A DNA stretch of 64,000 nucleotides, taken from positions 62,001 to 126,000 of the forward strand of contig NZ_JAJUWU010000010.1 in assembly GCF_021390325.1 (NCBI RefSeq), written 5' to 3'. Below, one piece after another: positions 1-7,624 of the stretch (positions within the stretch are counted from its first letter, which is position 1; each line of letters begins with the position of its first letter). Source of the stretch: Jiella avicenniae. GTDB lineage: Bacteria; Pseudomonadota; Alphaproteobacteria; Rhizobiales; Rhizobiaceae. The translations under genes were made by a program, and so were the position numbers. The notes under the pieces are model-generated. The model saw only the letters and a list, made by a program, of their open reading frames with translations, was not told the origin of the DNA and did not search any database.

Positions 1-536
1 GCCCACCATTTCTCGCCGTCGAGCACGTAGTCGTCGCCGTCGGCGACGCAGCGTATGGAAATGTTGGTCGCGTCGGAGGAGGCGACGCCGGGCTCGGTCA
101 TCAGATAGGCCGAGCGGATTTCGCCCTCGAGCAGGCGCGGCAGCCAGGGCGCCTTCTGCTCCTCGGTGCAGAAGCGCTCCAGCACCTCCATGTTGCCGGT
201 GTCGGGCGCCGAGCAGTTGAAGGTCTCGGCGCCGAGATGCGCCTTGCCCATCTCCTCGGCGAGATAGGCATATTCGACCGTCGAAAGGCCGTAGCCGCGC
301 GCCGAGGCGGTGAGCCAGAAGTTCCACAGGCCGCGGCTCTTCGCCGCCGCCTTCAGACCTTCCAGGATGTCGCGCTGGCGCTGCGTGTAGACGAAGCGGC
401 CGTCCTTCGGCACCTCGGCGAGGAATTCCTCGCTCGCGGCAGCGATCTCGTCGCGCACCATGTCGCGGACCGCGGCGTGAATTGGCTTCAGCCGCTCCGA
501 AAGGCCGAGATCCATTGCCTGTGGCGAAACCGTCAT
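1..536 (-). CDS. Acyl-CoA dehydrogenase, N-terminal part (runs off the left edge)
   Basis: The visible 178 residues are the helical N-terminal domain and the start of the middle beta domain of an acyl-CoA dehydrogenase. Near the edge is the flavin/substrate segment [13 protein letters not shown], the form typical of ACAD10/ACAD11-like enzymes. The family oxidises acyl-CoA to enoyl-CoA using FAD and passes electrons to ETF. The start ATG at 536-534 overlaps the stop of the upstream tetR-type gene by 4 nt (ATGA), so the two are translationally coupled. The divergent SDR, MaoC and phosphotransferase genes probably act on the same substrate. The catalytic glutamate lies outside the window. Confidence 0.93.
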   Translation of the reverse strand, partial: MTVSPQAMDLGLSERLKPIHAAVRDMVRDEIAAASEEFLAEVPKDGRFVYTQRQRDILEGLKAAAKSRGLWNFWLTASARGYGLSTVEYAYLAEEMGKAHLGAETFNCSAPDTGNMEVLERFCTEEQKAPWLPRLLEGEIRSAYLMTEPGVASSDATNISIRCVADGDDYVLDGEKWW

Positions 537-1258
537 CGTGAAAACTCCTCCCTCAGCGTCGTGTCGGACGCTCCGATCCCCCGAAGCGCGAAATAGGCCA
601 ACTGCCGGGCGATCAAACCGCGTCGGTCGGCAAGTTCGGCAATCGTGTCGTGCGGCCAGAGGATCGGCGCGTCGAGCGCCGTCACGAAGATCCGGCCAAG
701 CATGGCCGTGTCGCGGCCGGTCGGCAGGTCGCGCTCCTCGACCGCCTCGGCGATCAGCCGGGTGAAGATCGCGTCGTAGCGTCGGCGCCTCTCGGCAATG
801 CCGGCGATCGCCTCGGCCTCGCCGGCACCGAGGGTGGCGATGGCCATGCCGGACGTCGCCCCCGCCAGCGTGCGATGCAGGGCGATGTCGGCCAGCACCG
901 CGGCGGAATGGACGTTCGCGGCTTCGGTCAGACGGGCGATCGCCCGTTCGCGGCGGCCGGCGATCTCGTCGGTGCGGGCGGCAAGGCGCGCGAGGCCGTC
1001 TTCGCACAGATCGGCCAGAAGCTCGCCCTTCGAGCGATAGCGATGATAGACGAGGCCCTTGGTGGCTCCGAGGCTTTTCGCCACCTCGTCGATCGAGGCG
1101 GCGGCATAGCCGCGGGCCGCGAAGATCTCGGCCGCCGCCGCAAGGATGCGGCGGCGCAACGCCGCGTCCTCGCCGCCGCGGATCGCGGCGAAGTCCCGCT
1201 CCCGCCGCGGCGGTCGCCGGCGGGGCCGGTCCTGGTCTCGTCTCTCGCGCTCCGGCAT
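533..1258 (-). CDS. TetR/AcrR family transcriptional regulator
   Basis: A 241-residue regulator. After a basic N-terminus comes a TetR-type helix-turn-helix: the helix around [10 protein letters not shown], then [19 protein letters not shown], and a C-terminal ligand-binding helical domain. I chose ATG 1258 because GAGGAT lies 7 nt upstream; an in-frame TTG at 1321 is possible but poor. It is co-directional and coupled with the acyl-CoA dehydrogenase and divergent from the SDR/MaoC/phosphotransferase genes. It is therefore probably the local repressor, responding to an acyl-CoA or related ligand. The ligand is inference. Confidence 0.9.
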   Translation of the reverse strand: MPERERRDQDRPRRRPPRRERDFAAIRGGEDAALRRRILAAAAEIFAARGYAAASIDEVAKSLGATKGLVYHRYRSKGELLADLCEDGLARLAARTDEIAGRRERAIARLTEAANVHSAAVLADIALHRTLAGATSGMAIATLGAGEAEAIAGIAERRRRYDAIFTRLIAEAVEERDLPTGRDTAMLGRIFVTALDAPILWPHDTIAELADRRGLIARQLAYFALRGIGASDTTLREEFSR

Positions 1259-1264
1259 CGACCG

Positions 1265-1310
1265 ATCCTCGACGGCGCCGCCCGTTGCGTCGGGCGGCGT
1301 CGTCGAGGAT
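1265..1310 (-). promoter_or_regulatory. Long inverted repeat in the tetR-type leader
   Basis: Two 20-nt arms (1265-1284 and 1291-1310) are complementary at 19 of 20 positions and flank a 6-nt loop. On the minus strand the 3' arm contains the GAGGAT ribosome-binding site of the regulator gene, so the folded RNA would hide it. The same dyad could instead be a DNA operator. Which of these it is cannot be decided from sequence. Confidence 0.7.
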
Positions 1311-1432
1311 GGGACATGCAACTTCGCGCGGTGTCAAACGAGCGATCGGGGCGAAAGCCGGGCGCCGGCGCCTTGGGCTGCGGCCCACCGGCCCTAGATG
1401 CCGGACGAACGCCAGCAAGGAAGGCTGTCCGC

Positions 1433-2257
1433 ATGGCCGATCCCATCCTCGAACGACTGTTCTCGCTTCGCGGCAAGACCGCCCTCGTCACCGGCGGGGC
1501 GACCGGCATCGGCCGGATGATCGCGACGGCGCTCGTCGCTGCCGGCGCGACCGTCCACATCGCCTCGCGCAAGCTCGAAGCCTGCGAGGCGGCGGCGGAG
1601 GAAATCGGCGCCGAGGGTCATCCGGGCACGGTCATGGCGCTTTCCGGCGACGTCTCCAGCGAGGAGGGCGTCGCCGCGTTGGCGAAGGCGATCGGCGAGC
1701 GGACGGACAGGCTGGACGTTCTCGTCAACAATGCCGGCGTCTCCTGGGGCGCGCCGCTCGGCGAGTTTCCCTATTCGGCCTGGAACAGGGTGCTGTCGGT
1801 CAACGTGGTCGGGCTGTTCTTGCTCACCCAGGCGCTGCTGCCGCTGCTCGAAGCCTCGGCCAGCGACGACGATCCGGCCCGCATCGTCAATCTCGGCTCG
1901 GTGATGGGCGCCCAGCCGCTGGCGGAAAACGTCTATTCCTACGCCGCCTCCAAGGCGGCGGTGCATCATCTCACCCGGTCGCTGGCGAAGGAACTCGCCG
2001 CGCGCCGCATCACCGTGAACGCCTTCGCGCCCGGGCCCTTCCAGTCGAAGATGACCGCCTTCGCCACCGGCACCGACGAAAAGGCCGAGAAGGTCGGCCG
2101 CGGCGTTCCTCTCGGCCGGATCGGCCTTCCGGACGACATCGCCGGTGCGACCCTGTTCCTTTGCGGACGGGCCGGCGCATATATCACCGGTGCCATCCTG
2201 CCCATCGACGGCGGCATCGGCACGATGACGGGACCGGAGCTGTTCGGGGAAGATTGA
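1433..2257 (+). CDS. SDR family NAD(P)-dependent oxidoreductase
   Basis: A classical short-chain dehydrogenase of 274 residues. The Rossmann glycine motif TGGATGIG is at residues 20-27, NNAG follows in the middle, and the catalytic YAASK lies near residue 175, after the Ser-containing strand ending LGSVMG. ATG 1433 is preceded by AAGGAAGG. Its stop shares one base with the MaoC start (TGATG). With the MaoC hydratase and the phosphotransferase it probably oxidises or reduces a hydroxyacyl intermediate. It is related in kind to the SDR of levulinate/4-hydroxyacid pathways, but the substrate is unproven. Confidence 0.9.
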   Translation: MADPILERLFSLRGKTALVTGGATGIGRMIATALVAAGATVHIASRKLEACEAAAEEIGAEGHPGTVMALSGDVSSEEGVAALAKAIGERTDRLDVLVNNAGVSWGAPLGEFPYSAWNRVLSVNVVGLFLLTQALLPLLEASASDDDPARIVNLGSVMGAQPLAENVYSYAASKAAVHHLTRSLAKELAARRITVNAFAPGPFQSKMTAFATGTDEKAEKVGRGVPLGRIGLPDDIAGATLFLCGRAGAYITGAILPIDGGIGTMTGPELFGED

Positions 2258-2769
2258 TGGCATTGAATTCGGTGGCCGAAACGGAGGCGCTGATCGCCGA
2301 GCGGATGGTGCCGCTCGCGCGGTATCGGGAGCTGCTGGAGGCGGAGCCCTCGTTCTCGCCGTGGCTCACCGTCGACCAGACGATGATCGACCGGTTCGCC
2401 GTCGCCACCCACGACCATCAGTTCATCCATGTCGATCCGGAGCGCGCACGGGCCGAGACGCCCTTCGGCGGGACGATCGCCCACGGTTTCCTGACGCTCT
2501 CGCTGCTTTCGACCCTCGCCTACGAGGCGATTCCCGGCGTCGAGGGCATGCGCATGGGAATGAACTACGGCTTCGACAGGATCCGTTTCCTGAACCCGGT
2601 GAAGGCGGGATCGAGGGTTCGCGGCCGCTTCCGGATGGTCGGCCTCACCGAGCGCGCCGTCAGCCTGCAGACCACGTGGGACGCCGCCGTTGAGATCGAA
2701 GGGGCCGTGAAGCCGGCGCTGACGGCCGAGTGGATCACCCTGACTGTGATCACGCCGCCGGGAGACTGA
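2257..2769 (+). CDS. MaoC-like (hot-dog fold) dehydratase
   Basis: A 170-residue single hot-dog domain. The hydratase-2 catalytic motif is present as ATHDHQFIHVD (Asp and His), followed by TPFGGTIAHGFLTLSLL, characteristic of MaoC enoyl-CoA hydratases. Members hydrate or dehydrate acyl-CoA thioesters with R stereochemistry. The start overlaps the SDR stop by one base, so translation is coupled. It probably hydrates the enoyl-CoA made by the neighbouring acyl-CoA dehydrogenase. Confidence 0.9.
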   Translation: MALNSVAETEALIAERMVPLARYRELLEAEPSFSPWLTVDQTMIDRFAVATHDHQFIHVDPERARAETPFGGTIAHGFLTLSLLSTLAYEAIPGVEGMRMGMNYGFDRIRFLNPVKAGSRVRGRFRMVGLTERAVSLQTTWDAAVEIEGAVKPALTAEWITLTVITPPGD

Positions 2770-2834
2770 TCACGAGTCCGGCAAAGCCGAGGATTGCCGG
2801 GCGGGACGGCGTCTGAGCAGGGAGAAGGGCGATC

Positions 2835-3875
2835 ATGGCTGACAGCGAAGCGGATCCGATCGATCAGGACGCGCTCGCCGCCTATCTGGAGGGCGCGATC
2901 GACGGCTTTGCCGGCCTCGAAAAGATCGTGAAATTCCAGTCCGGCCAGTCGAACCCGACCTATCGGCTGGACGCCGAGAGCGGCACCTACGTGCTCAGGG
3001 CGAAGCCGCCGGGCAAGCTCTTGAAATCCGCCCATCAGGTGGATCGCGAGTTCCGCGTGATGGCGGCGCTCGCCGGCTCCGACGTGCCGGTTCCGGCGAT
3101 GCTGCACCTCGCCGGCGACGAGGAGTCGCCGATCGGTCGGGCCTTCTTCGTCATGGAGCACGTCGACGGCCGGATCTTCTGGGATCCTGCACTGCCGGAG
3201 GCCGAGGATCCTGCGGAGCGGGCCGCGATCTTCGACGCCATGAACGGAACCCTCGCCGCGATCCATTCCGTCGATCTCGAGCGGGCCGGTCTCGCCGATT
3301 TCGGCCGTCCCGGCAATTATTTCTACCGGCAACTGTCGCGTTGGAGCGAACAGTGGCGTCAGTCGAAGATCGACGACATTCCCGAGATGGACCGGCTGAT
3401 CGACTGGCTGGAGGACAATCTGCCCGCCGACGACGGCGTCACCACCCTCGTCCATGGCGACTATCGCCTCGACAATCTGATCTTCGCCAGGGACCGGCCC
3501 GAAATCCTCGCCGTTCTCGACTGGGAGCTTTCCACCCTCGGCCACCCGCTCGCCGATCTCGCCTATCAGTGCATGCAGTGGCGCCTGCCCAATCGCGGCA
3601 CCTTCAAGGGTCTCGGCGGCGTCGACCGGGCCGAGCGGGGCATTCCGAGCGAGGCGGACTACGTCGCACGCTACTGCGAGCGCCGCGGTCTCGACGGGGT
3701 CGACGACTGGACCTTCTACCTCGCCTTCTCCTTCTTCCGCCTCGCGGCGATTCTGCAGGGGGTCTACAAGCGCTACGCCGACGGCAATGCGTCGAACCCC
3801 GAAAAGGCACAGGTCTACGGCCGCAACGTGCCGGTGCTGGCGAAGCTGGCGCTGGAGGCGATCGAGCCTGCGTGA
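2835..3875 (+). CDS. Phosphotransferase family protein (APH-fold kinase, ACAD10/LvaA-like)
   Basis: A 346-residue aminoglycoside-phosphotransferase-fold kinase. Seen: the N-terminal nucleotide-binding lobe (SGQSNPTYRL, YVLRAKPPG), the catalytic loop HGDYRLDNL and the metal-binding LDWELSTLG. In ACAD10/ACAD11 this domain is fused to an acyl-CoA dehydrogenase, and in LvaA-type systems it is a separate gene; both act on 4-hydroxyacyl-CoA. With the dehydrogenase and SDR next door, a role as hydroxyacyl-CoA kinase is more likely than antibiotic resistance. The start ATG 2835 follows a GGGAGAAGGG ribosome-binding site. Confidence 0.88.
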   Translation: MADSEADPIDQDALAAYLEGAIDGFAGLEKIVKFQSGQSNPTYRLDAESGTYVLRAKPPGKLLKSAHQVDREFRVMAALAGSDVPVPAMLHLAGDEESPIGRAFFVMEHVDGRIFWDPALPEAEDPAERAAIFDAMNGTLAAIHSVDLERAGLADFGRPGNYFYRQLSRWSEQWRQSKIDDIPEMDRLIDWLEDNLPADDGVTTLVHGDYRLDNLIFARDRPEILAVLDWELSTLGHPLADLAYQCMQWRLPNRGTFKGLGGVDRAERGIPSEADYVARYCERRGLDGVDDWTFYLAFSFFRLAAILQGVYKRYADGNASNPEKAQVYGRNVPVLAKLALEAIEPA

Positions 3876-3947
3876 CGGGCCGTTGCATGTCGGGGCGGCG
3901 CCGGGTCGCCGCGGCGCCAGCCGCGGCGTGATCAACTGCGGAATTCT

Positions 3948-3972
3948 TGTGCATTTGCGCGCGAATTGCACA
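3948..3972. promoter_or_regulatory. Dyad upstream of the urtA promoter
   Basis: TGTGCA at 3948-3953 and its inverse TGCACA at 3967-3972 are separated by 13 nt rich in alternating CG. The dyad sits about 160-170 nt upstream of the sigma-54 promoter, the distance at which enhancer-binding proteins often act. The arms do not have the usual NtrC geometry. The rest of 3876-4110 shows no gene. Confidence 0.35.
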
Positions 3973-4111
3973 GAGTTTCATCGCAGTGCCGACTTTCAAC
4001 GCATCCCTTCGTCCCCCGTTCGCGCAAGGGTCGCGGCGTCATCCTCGCTCCACGGCGCCAATAGCACCCTTTCGGGCGAAGTTGCCGCTCTGACCTCCCG
4101 TCGAGTCAAGT

Positions 4112-4128
4112 CTGGCACGGGCTTTGCT
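4112..4128 (+). promoter_or_regulatory. Sigma-54 (RpoN) promoter of urtA
   Basis: CTGGCACGGGCTTTGCT matches the -24/-12 consensus TGGCAC-N5-TTGCW exactly. The GG is at 4114-4115 and the GC at 4126-4127, with the required 12-nt spacing. Transcription would start near 4139, about 40 nt before the urtA ATG. This points to nitrogen control through RpoN and an NtrC-type activator. Confidence 0.85.
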
Positions 4129-4180
4129 CATTGACCTCCCCGAGGCCGGAGAACGGCCCGTGCGACGACTGGAGGTCATG

Positions 4181-5488
4181 ATGAAATCAGCCATGAGATG
4201 GATGCAGAAGACGGCCGCGGCGGCGACGATCGCCGCGTTCGGCGTCACCGGAAGCTACGCCCAGGCGCCGACGGGCGAGCCGATCAAGGTCGGCATCCTC
4301 CATTCGCTGTCCGGCACGATGGCGATCTCCGAGACGACCCTCAAGGACGCCATGCTGATGCTCATCGACGAGCAGAACAAGAAGGGCGGCGTGCTCGGCC
4401 GGCCCTTGGAAGCGGTGGTCGTCGACCCGGCTTCCGACTGGCCGCTCTTTGCCGAAAAGGCTCGTGAGCTGATCAGCCAGAACGACGTCGCGGCGGTCTT
4501 CGGCTGCTGGACCTCGGTGTCGCGCAAGTCCGTGCTGCCGGTGTTCAAGGAGCTGAACTCGATCCTCTTCTATCCCGTCCAGTACGAGGGCGAGGAGTCC
4601 GAGCGGAACGTCTTCTACACCGGCGCCGCCCCGAACCAGCAGGCGATCCCGGCGGTCGACTATCTGATGGACGAAGGCGTGAAGCGCTGGGTGCTGGAAG
4701 GCACCGACTACGTCTATCCGCGCACCACCAACAAGATCCTCGAGCAGTATCTCAAGGACAAGGGCGTCGCCGCCGAGGACATCATCGTCAACTATACGCC
4801 CTTCGGCTTCTCCGACTGGCAAACGGAAGTCTCGCGCATCAAGGAATTCGGTTCGGCCGGCAAGAAGACCGCCGTCGTCTCCACCGTCAACGGCGACGCC
4901 AACGTTCCCTTCTACAAGGAACTCGCCAATCAGGGCGTCGCGGCGACCGACATTCCCGTGGTCGCCTTCTCGGTCGGCGAGGAAGAACTCGCCGGCATCG
5001 ACACCGGCCCGCTGGTCGGCCATCTCGCCGCCTGGAACTATTTCCAGTCCGTCGACACGCCGGAGAACGAGGAGTTCATCGCCAAGTGGCATGAATTCAT
5101 CGGCAATGACGAGCGCGTCACCAACGACCCGATGGAGGCCCATTACATCGGCTTCAACATGTGGGTGAAGGCGGTCGAGAAGGCCGGCACCACCGATGCC
5201 GACGCCGTGATCGACGCCCTGCCGGGCATCGAGCAGGCCAACCTCACGGGCGGCACCTCGAAGATGCTGCCGAACCATCACATCACCAAGCCGGTGCTGA
5301 TCGGCGAGATCAACGACGAGGGCCAGTTCGACGTCGTCTCCGAGACCGACGATCTCGTGCCGGGCGACGCCTGGTCCGACTTCCTGCCGGAATCGAAGAA
5401 GCTCGAGGCCGACTGGGTCGACCTGAAATGCGGCAACTACGACACCGAGGCGAAGAAGTGCCTCGGCGACGCCGCGACGTCCAACTGA
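4181..5488 (+). CDS. urtA: Urea ABC transporter substrate-binding protein
   Basis: A periplasmic urea-binding protein of 435 residues, family length. A cleavable signal peptide (hydrophobic stretch ending SYA, then QAPTG) precedes a Leu/Ile/Val-binding-protein type fold beginning IKVGILHSLSGTMA. The segments FGCWTSVSRKSVLP and LFYPVQYEGEE are characteristic of UrtA. Two adjacent ATGs occur; 4181 has the better spacing (5 nt) to GGAGG at 4171-4175. It is first in urtABCDE and is driven by the sigma-54 promoter. No urease genes lie in the window. Confidence 0.96.
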   Translation: MKSAMRWMQKTAAAATIAAFGVTGSYAQAPTGEPIKVGILHSLSGTMAISETTLKDAMLMLIDEQNKKGGVLGRPLEAVVVDPASDWPLFAEKARELISQNDVAAVFGCWTSVSRKSVLPVFKELNSILFYPVQYEGEESERNVFYTGAAPNQQAIPAVDYLMDEGVKRWVLEGTDYVYPRTTNKILEQYLKDKGVAAEDIIVNYTPFGFSDWQTEVSRIKEFGSAGKKTAVVSTVNGDANVPFYKELANQGVAATDIPVVAFSVGEEELAGIDTGPLVGHLAAWNYFQSVDTPENEEFIAKWHEFIGNDERVTNDPMEAHYIGFNMWVKAVEKAGTTDADAVIDALPGIEQANLTGGTSKMLPNHHITKPVLIGEINDEGQFDVVSETDDLVPGDAWSDFLPESKKLEADWVDLKCGNYDTEAKKCLGDAATSN

Positions 5489-5508
5489 GACGCGCCGCGA
5501 GCGCGATC

Positions 5509-5535
5509 CGGAGAGCTCTGGCACCGGGCTCTCCG
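5509..5535 (+). other. Stem-loop after urtA
   Basis: CGGAGAGC (5509-5516) pairs with GCTCTCCG (5528-5535) across an 11-nt loop, with no T tract after it. Placed just behind the binding-protein gene, it could stabilise the urtA message or attenuate read-through so that UrtA is made in excess. The rest of the urtA-urtB gap (5536-5745) holds nothing recognised. Confidence 0.5.
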
Positions 5536-5745
5536 CAAGGATCGTGCTCCGGCACCCGGTGGGGCGGATTGCGGTTTTCTCCCGCCGCAGTCCGCCGCAG
5601 CCAGGGCGTATCGAACGCTGCGCTCGCAAAGCATCAAGCCTGCCTCCCGAGCAGCGACGGCGGGGTGGCCCTCGGCCGCTCCGCCCTTCCCATTCATTGC
5701 CTGTGGCCGGACGTTTCGCGGCCGCGAAGGATCGTGTGAGACGAC

Positions 5746-7374
5746 ATGAACCGAGCGATACCGTGGCTGCTCCTCAGTCTTGCCGTGTTGCTGTTCGGCC
5801 CCGGTCCGGCGGCGGCACAGCAGGCGGAGGCGGATCCCGCCGCCATCGTTCAGAAGTTCGGCGGCAAGCAGAGCTTCGACGCGACCGAGGCGGTCATCGC
5901 CGAACTCGCCGCCACCGGCGACGAGCGCGTCGCCCGGGCGCTGAGGGCGCTGCGTGACGGCGATCTCTACTGGCGGGAGAGCGACGAGGCGGTCTTCGTC
6001 GCGACCCGCAAGGGGGGCGACTACGAGATCTTCGATCCGATCACCGGCGCAAGCGCAGGCACCGTGCCGAGCGGCGATCTCCAGAAGGTCCGGGTGAAGA
6101 ATTCGATCCGCAATGCCGTGACCGGGGCCCTCGGCACCTTGACGCTCCGGGCCGACAACCCGGCCCAGCGCATGCGCGCCGCCAGCACGCTCTTCTCCGA
6201 GGCCGATCCCGAGATGATCGGACCGCTCGATGCCGCCATCGCGGCGGAGGAGGACGCGGCGGTCAAGGCCCGCATGGAGGAAGCCCGCGCCAGCGCCGTT
6301 CTCGCCTCGGATCTTCCGGCCGAGGACAAGGCGGCGGCGGCGAAGGTTCTGGCCGGTCGCGCCGACCGGGAATCCCTGACCATGCTCATCCGTTTCGCCG
6401 GTGCGACCGACGATCCGGTGGCCAGGCAGGCGGCCGAGGCGGCGATCGTCGCCATCCAGAACAACATCGCCTTCTGGAACCAGATGCAGAACGTCTGGTA
6501 CGGCCTGTCGCTGGGTTCCGTGCTGCTTCTGGCGGCGATCGGGCTGGCGATCACCTTCGGCGTCATGGGGGTCATCAACATGGCCCATGGCGAAATGGTG
6601 ATGCTCGGCGCCTACACGACCTTCGTCGTCCAGGAATTCATCCGCAACAACGCGCCGGGACTGTTCGAATGGTCGCTGGCGATCGCCCTGCCGCTGGCGT
6701 TCCTCGTGTCGGGCGCCGTCGGTCTCGTCATGGAACGCGGGCTGATCCGCTTTCTCTACGGCCGGCCGCTGGAGACGCTGCTCGCGACCTTCGGCGTTTC
6801 GCTGATCCTGCAGCAGGCGGTGCGCACCATCTTCGGCCCCTCCAATCGGCAGGTCGGCAATCCGGACTGGATGTCCGGCGCCTTCGACGTCGGGCTGATG
6901 TCGGTGACCTGGAACCGGCTGTGGATCATCGTCTTCGCGCTGGTCGTCTTCCTGGCGCTGCTCGCCGTCCTCAACCGGACGCCGCTCGGCCTGCAGATGC
7001 GCGCCGTCACCCAGAACCGCCGCATGGCGGCGGCGATGGGCATCCGGACGCCCTGGGTCGACGCCATGACGTTTGCGCTCGGCTCCGGCATCGCCGGCAT
7101 CGCCGGGGTGGCCCTCAGCCAGATCGACAACGTCTCGCCCAACCTCGGGCAGAGCTACATCATCGACTCCTTCCTTGTCGTGGTCTTCGGCGGTGTCGGC
7201 AATCTCTGGGGCACGCTGGTCGGGGCGATGTCGCTCGGGGTCGTCAACAAGTTCCTCGAGCCCTATGCCGGGGCGGTGCTCGGCAAGATCGTCGTCCTCG
7301 TCCTCATCATCCTGTTCATCCAGAAGCGCCCCCGGGGCCTCTTCGCCCAGAAGGGGAGGTTCGTCGACGCATGA
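5746..7374 (+). CDS. urtB: Urea ABC transporter permease UrtB
   Basis: A 542-residue inner-membrane permease of the LivH class. A signal-like N-terminus (LLLSLAVLLFGPGPAAAQQ) leads into a roughly 200-residue Ala-rich helical, probably periplasmic, region. That region is typical of UrtB and absent from amino-acid permeases. From about residue 250 there are multiple membrane helices with INMAHGEMVMLGAYTTF and the C-terminal VVVFGGVGNLWGTLVGA. It pairs with UrtC and the ATPases UrtD/UrtE to import urea. Confidence 0.95.
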   Translation: MNRAIPWLLLSLAVLLFGPGPAAAQQAEADPAAIVQKFGGKQSFDATEAVIAELAATGDERVARALRALRDGDLYWRESDEAVFVATRKGGDYEIFDPITGASAGTVPSGDLQKVRVKNSIRNAVTGALGTLTLRADNPAQRMRAASTLFSEADPEMIGPLDAAIAAEEDAAVKARMEEARASAVLASDLPAEDKAAAAKVLAGRADRESLTMLIRFAGATDDPVARQAAEAAIVAIQNNIAFWNQMQNVWYGLSLGSVLLLAAIGLAITFGVMGVINMAHGEMVMLGAYTTFVVQEFIRNNAPGLFEWSLAIALPLAFLVSGAVGLVMERGLIRFLYGRPLETLLATFGVSLILQQAVRTIFGPSNRQVGNPDWMSGAFDVGLMSVTWNRLWIIVFALVVFLALLAVLNRTPLGLQMRAVTQNRRMAAAMGIRTPWVDAMTFALGSGIAGIAGVALSQIDNVSPNLGQSYIIDSFLVVVFGGVGNLWGTLVGAMSLGVVNKFLEPYAGAVLGKIVVLVLIILFIQKRPRGLFAQKGRFVDA

Positions 7375-7424
7375 TCGGCCTGTTTTCGAGTTCACTTCCG
7401 ATCGGCCGCCGCGGCGGAAACTGG

Positions 7425-7567
7425 CTGATCTCCCCCCTTGAGGGGGAGATGGGCGGCAGCCCAGAGGGGGGTATACCACGCGCAGGCGTTTCCCCATTCG
7501 AGAACCAAGGCGCACGCCGCACCCCCCTCTGCCTTGCCAGGCATCTCCCCCTCAAGGGGGGAGATCA
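7425..7567. repeat. Palindromic intergenic repeat element between urtB and urtC
   Basis: A 143-nt element bounded by near-identical inverted arms of about 45 nt (7425-7471 and 7521-7567). The outermost 26 nt, from CTGATCTCCCCCCTTGAGGG inwards, are perfect. The inner halves differ by a few bases around GGCAGAGGGGGG. It has the look of the short palindromic repeats scattered in intergenic DNA of Hyphomicrobiales. It leaves the urt operon order intact but may add an RNA hairpin before urtC. Confidence 0.85.
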
Positions 7568-7624
7568 GGCCAATCGCAGAACTCGGCGTCCTGCCGTTTC
7601 GCCTTGGTGGACGGAGGCCGCGCG

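Noticed and set aside
2835-3875. Aminoglycoside resistance gene
   Set aside because: The APH fold is shared by ACAD10/LvaA-type kinases and the surrounding genes are acyl-CoA enzymes.
3948-3972. NtrC-binding site upstream of urtA
   Set aside because: NtrC sites have TGCAC first and GTGCA second with a short spacer; here the arms are in the opposite order with 13 nt between, so only an unspecified dyad is reported.
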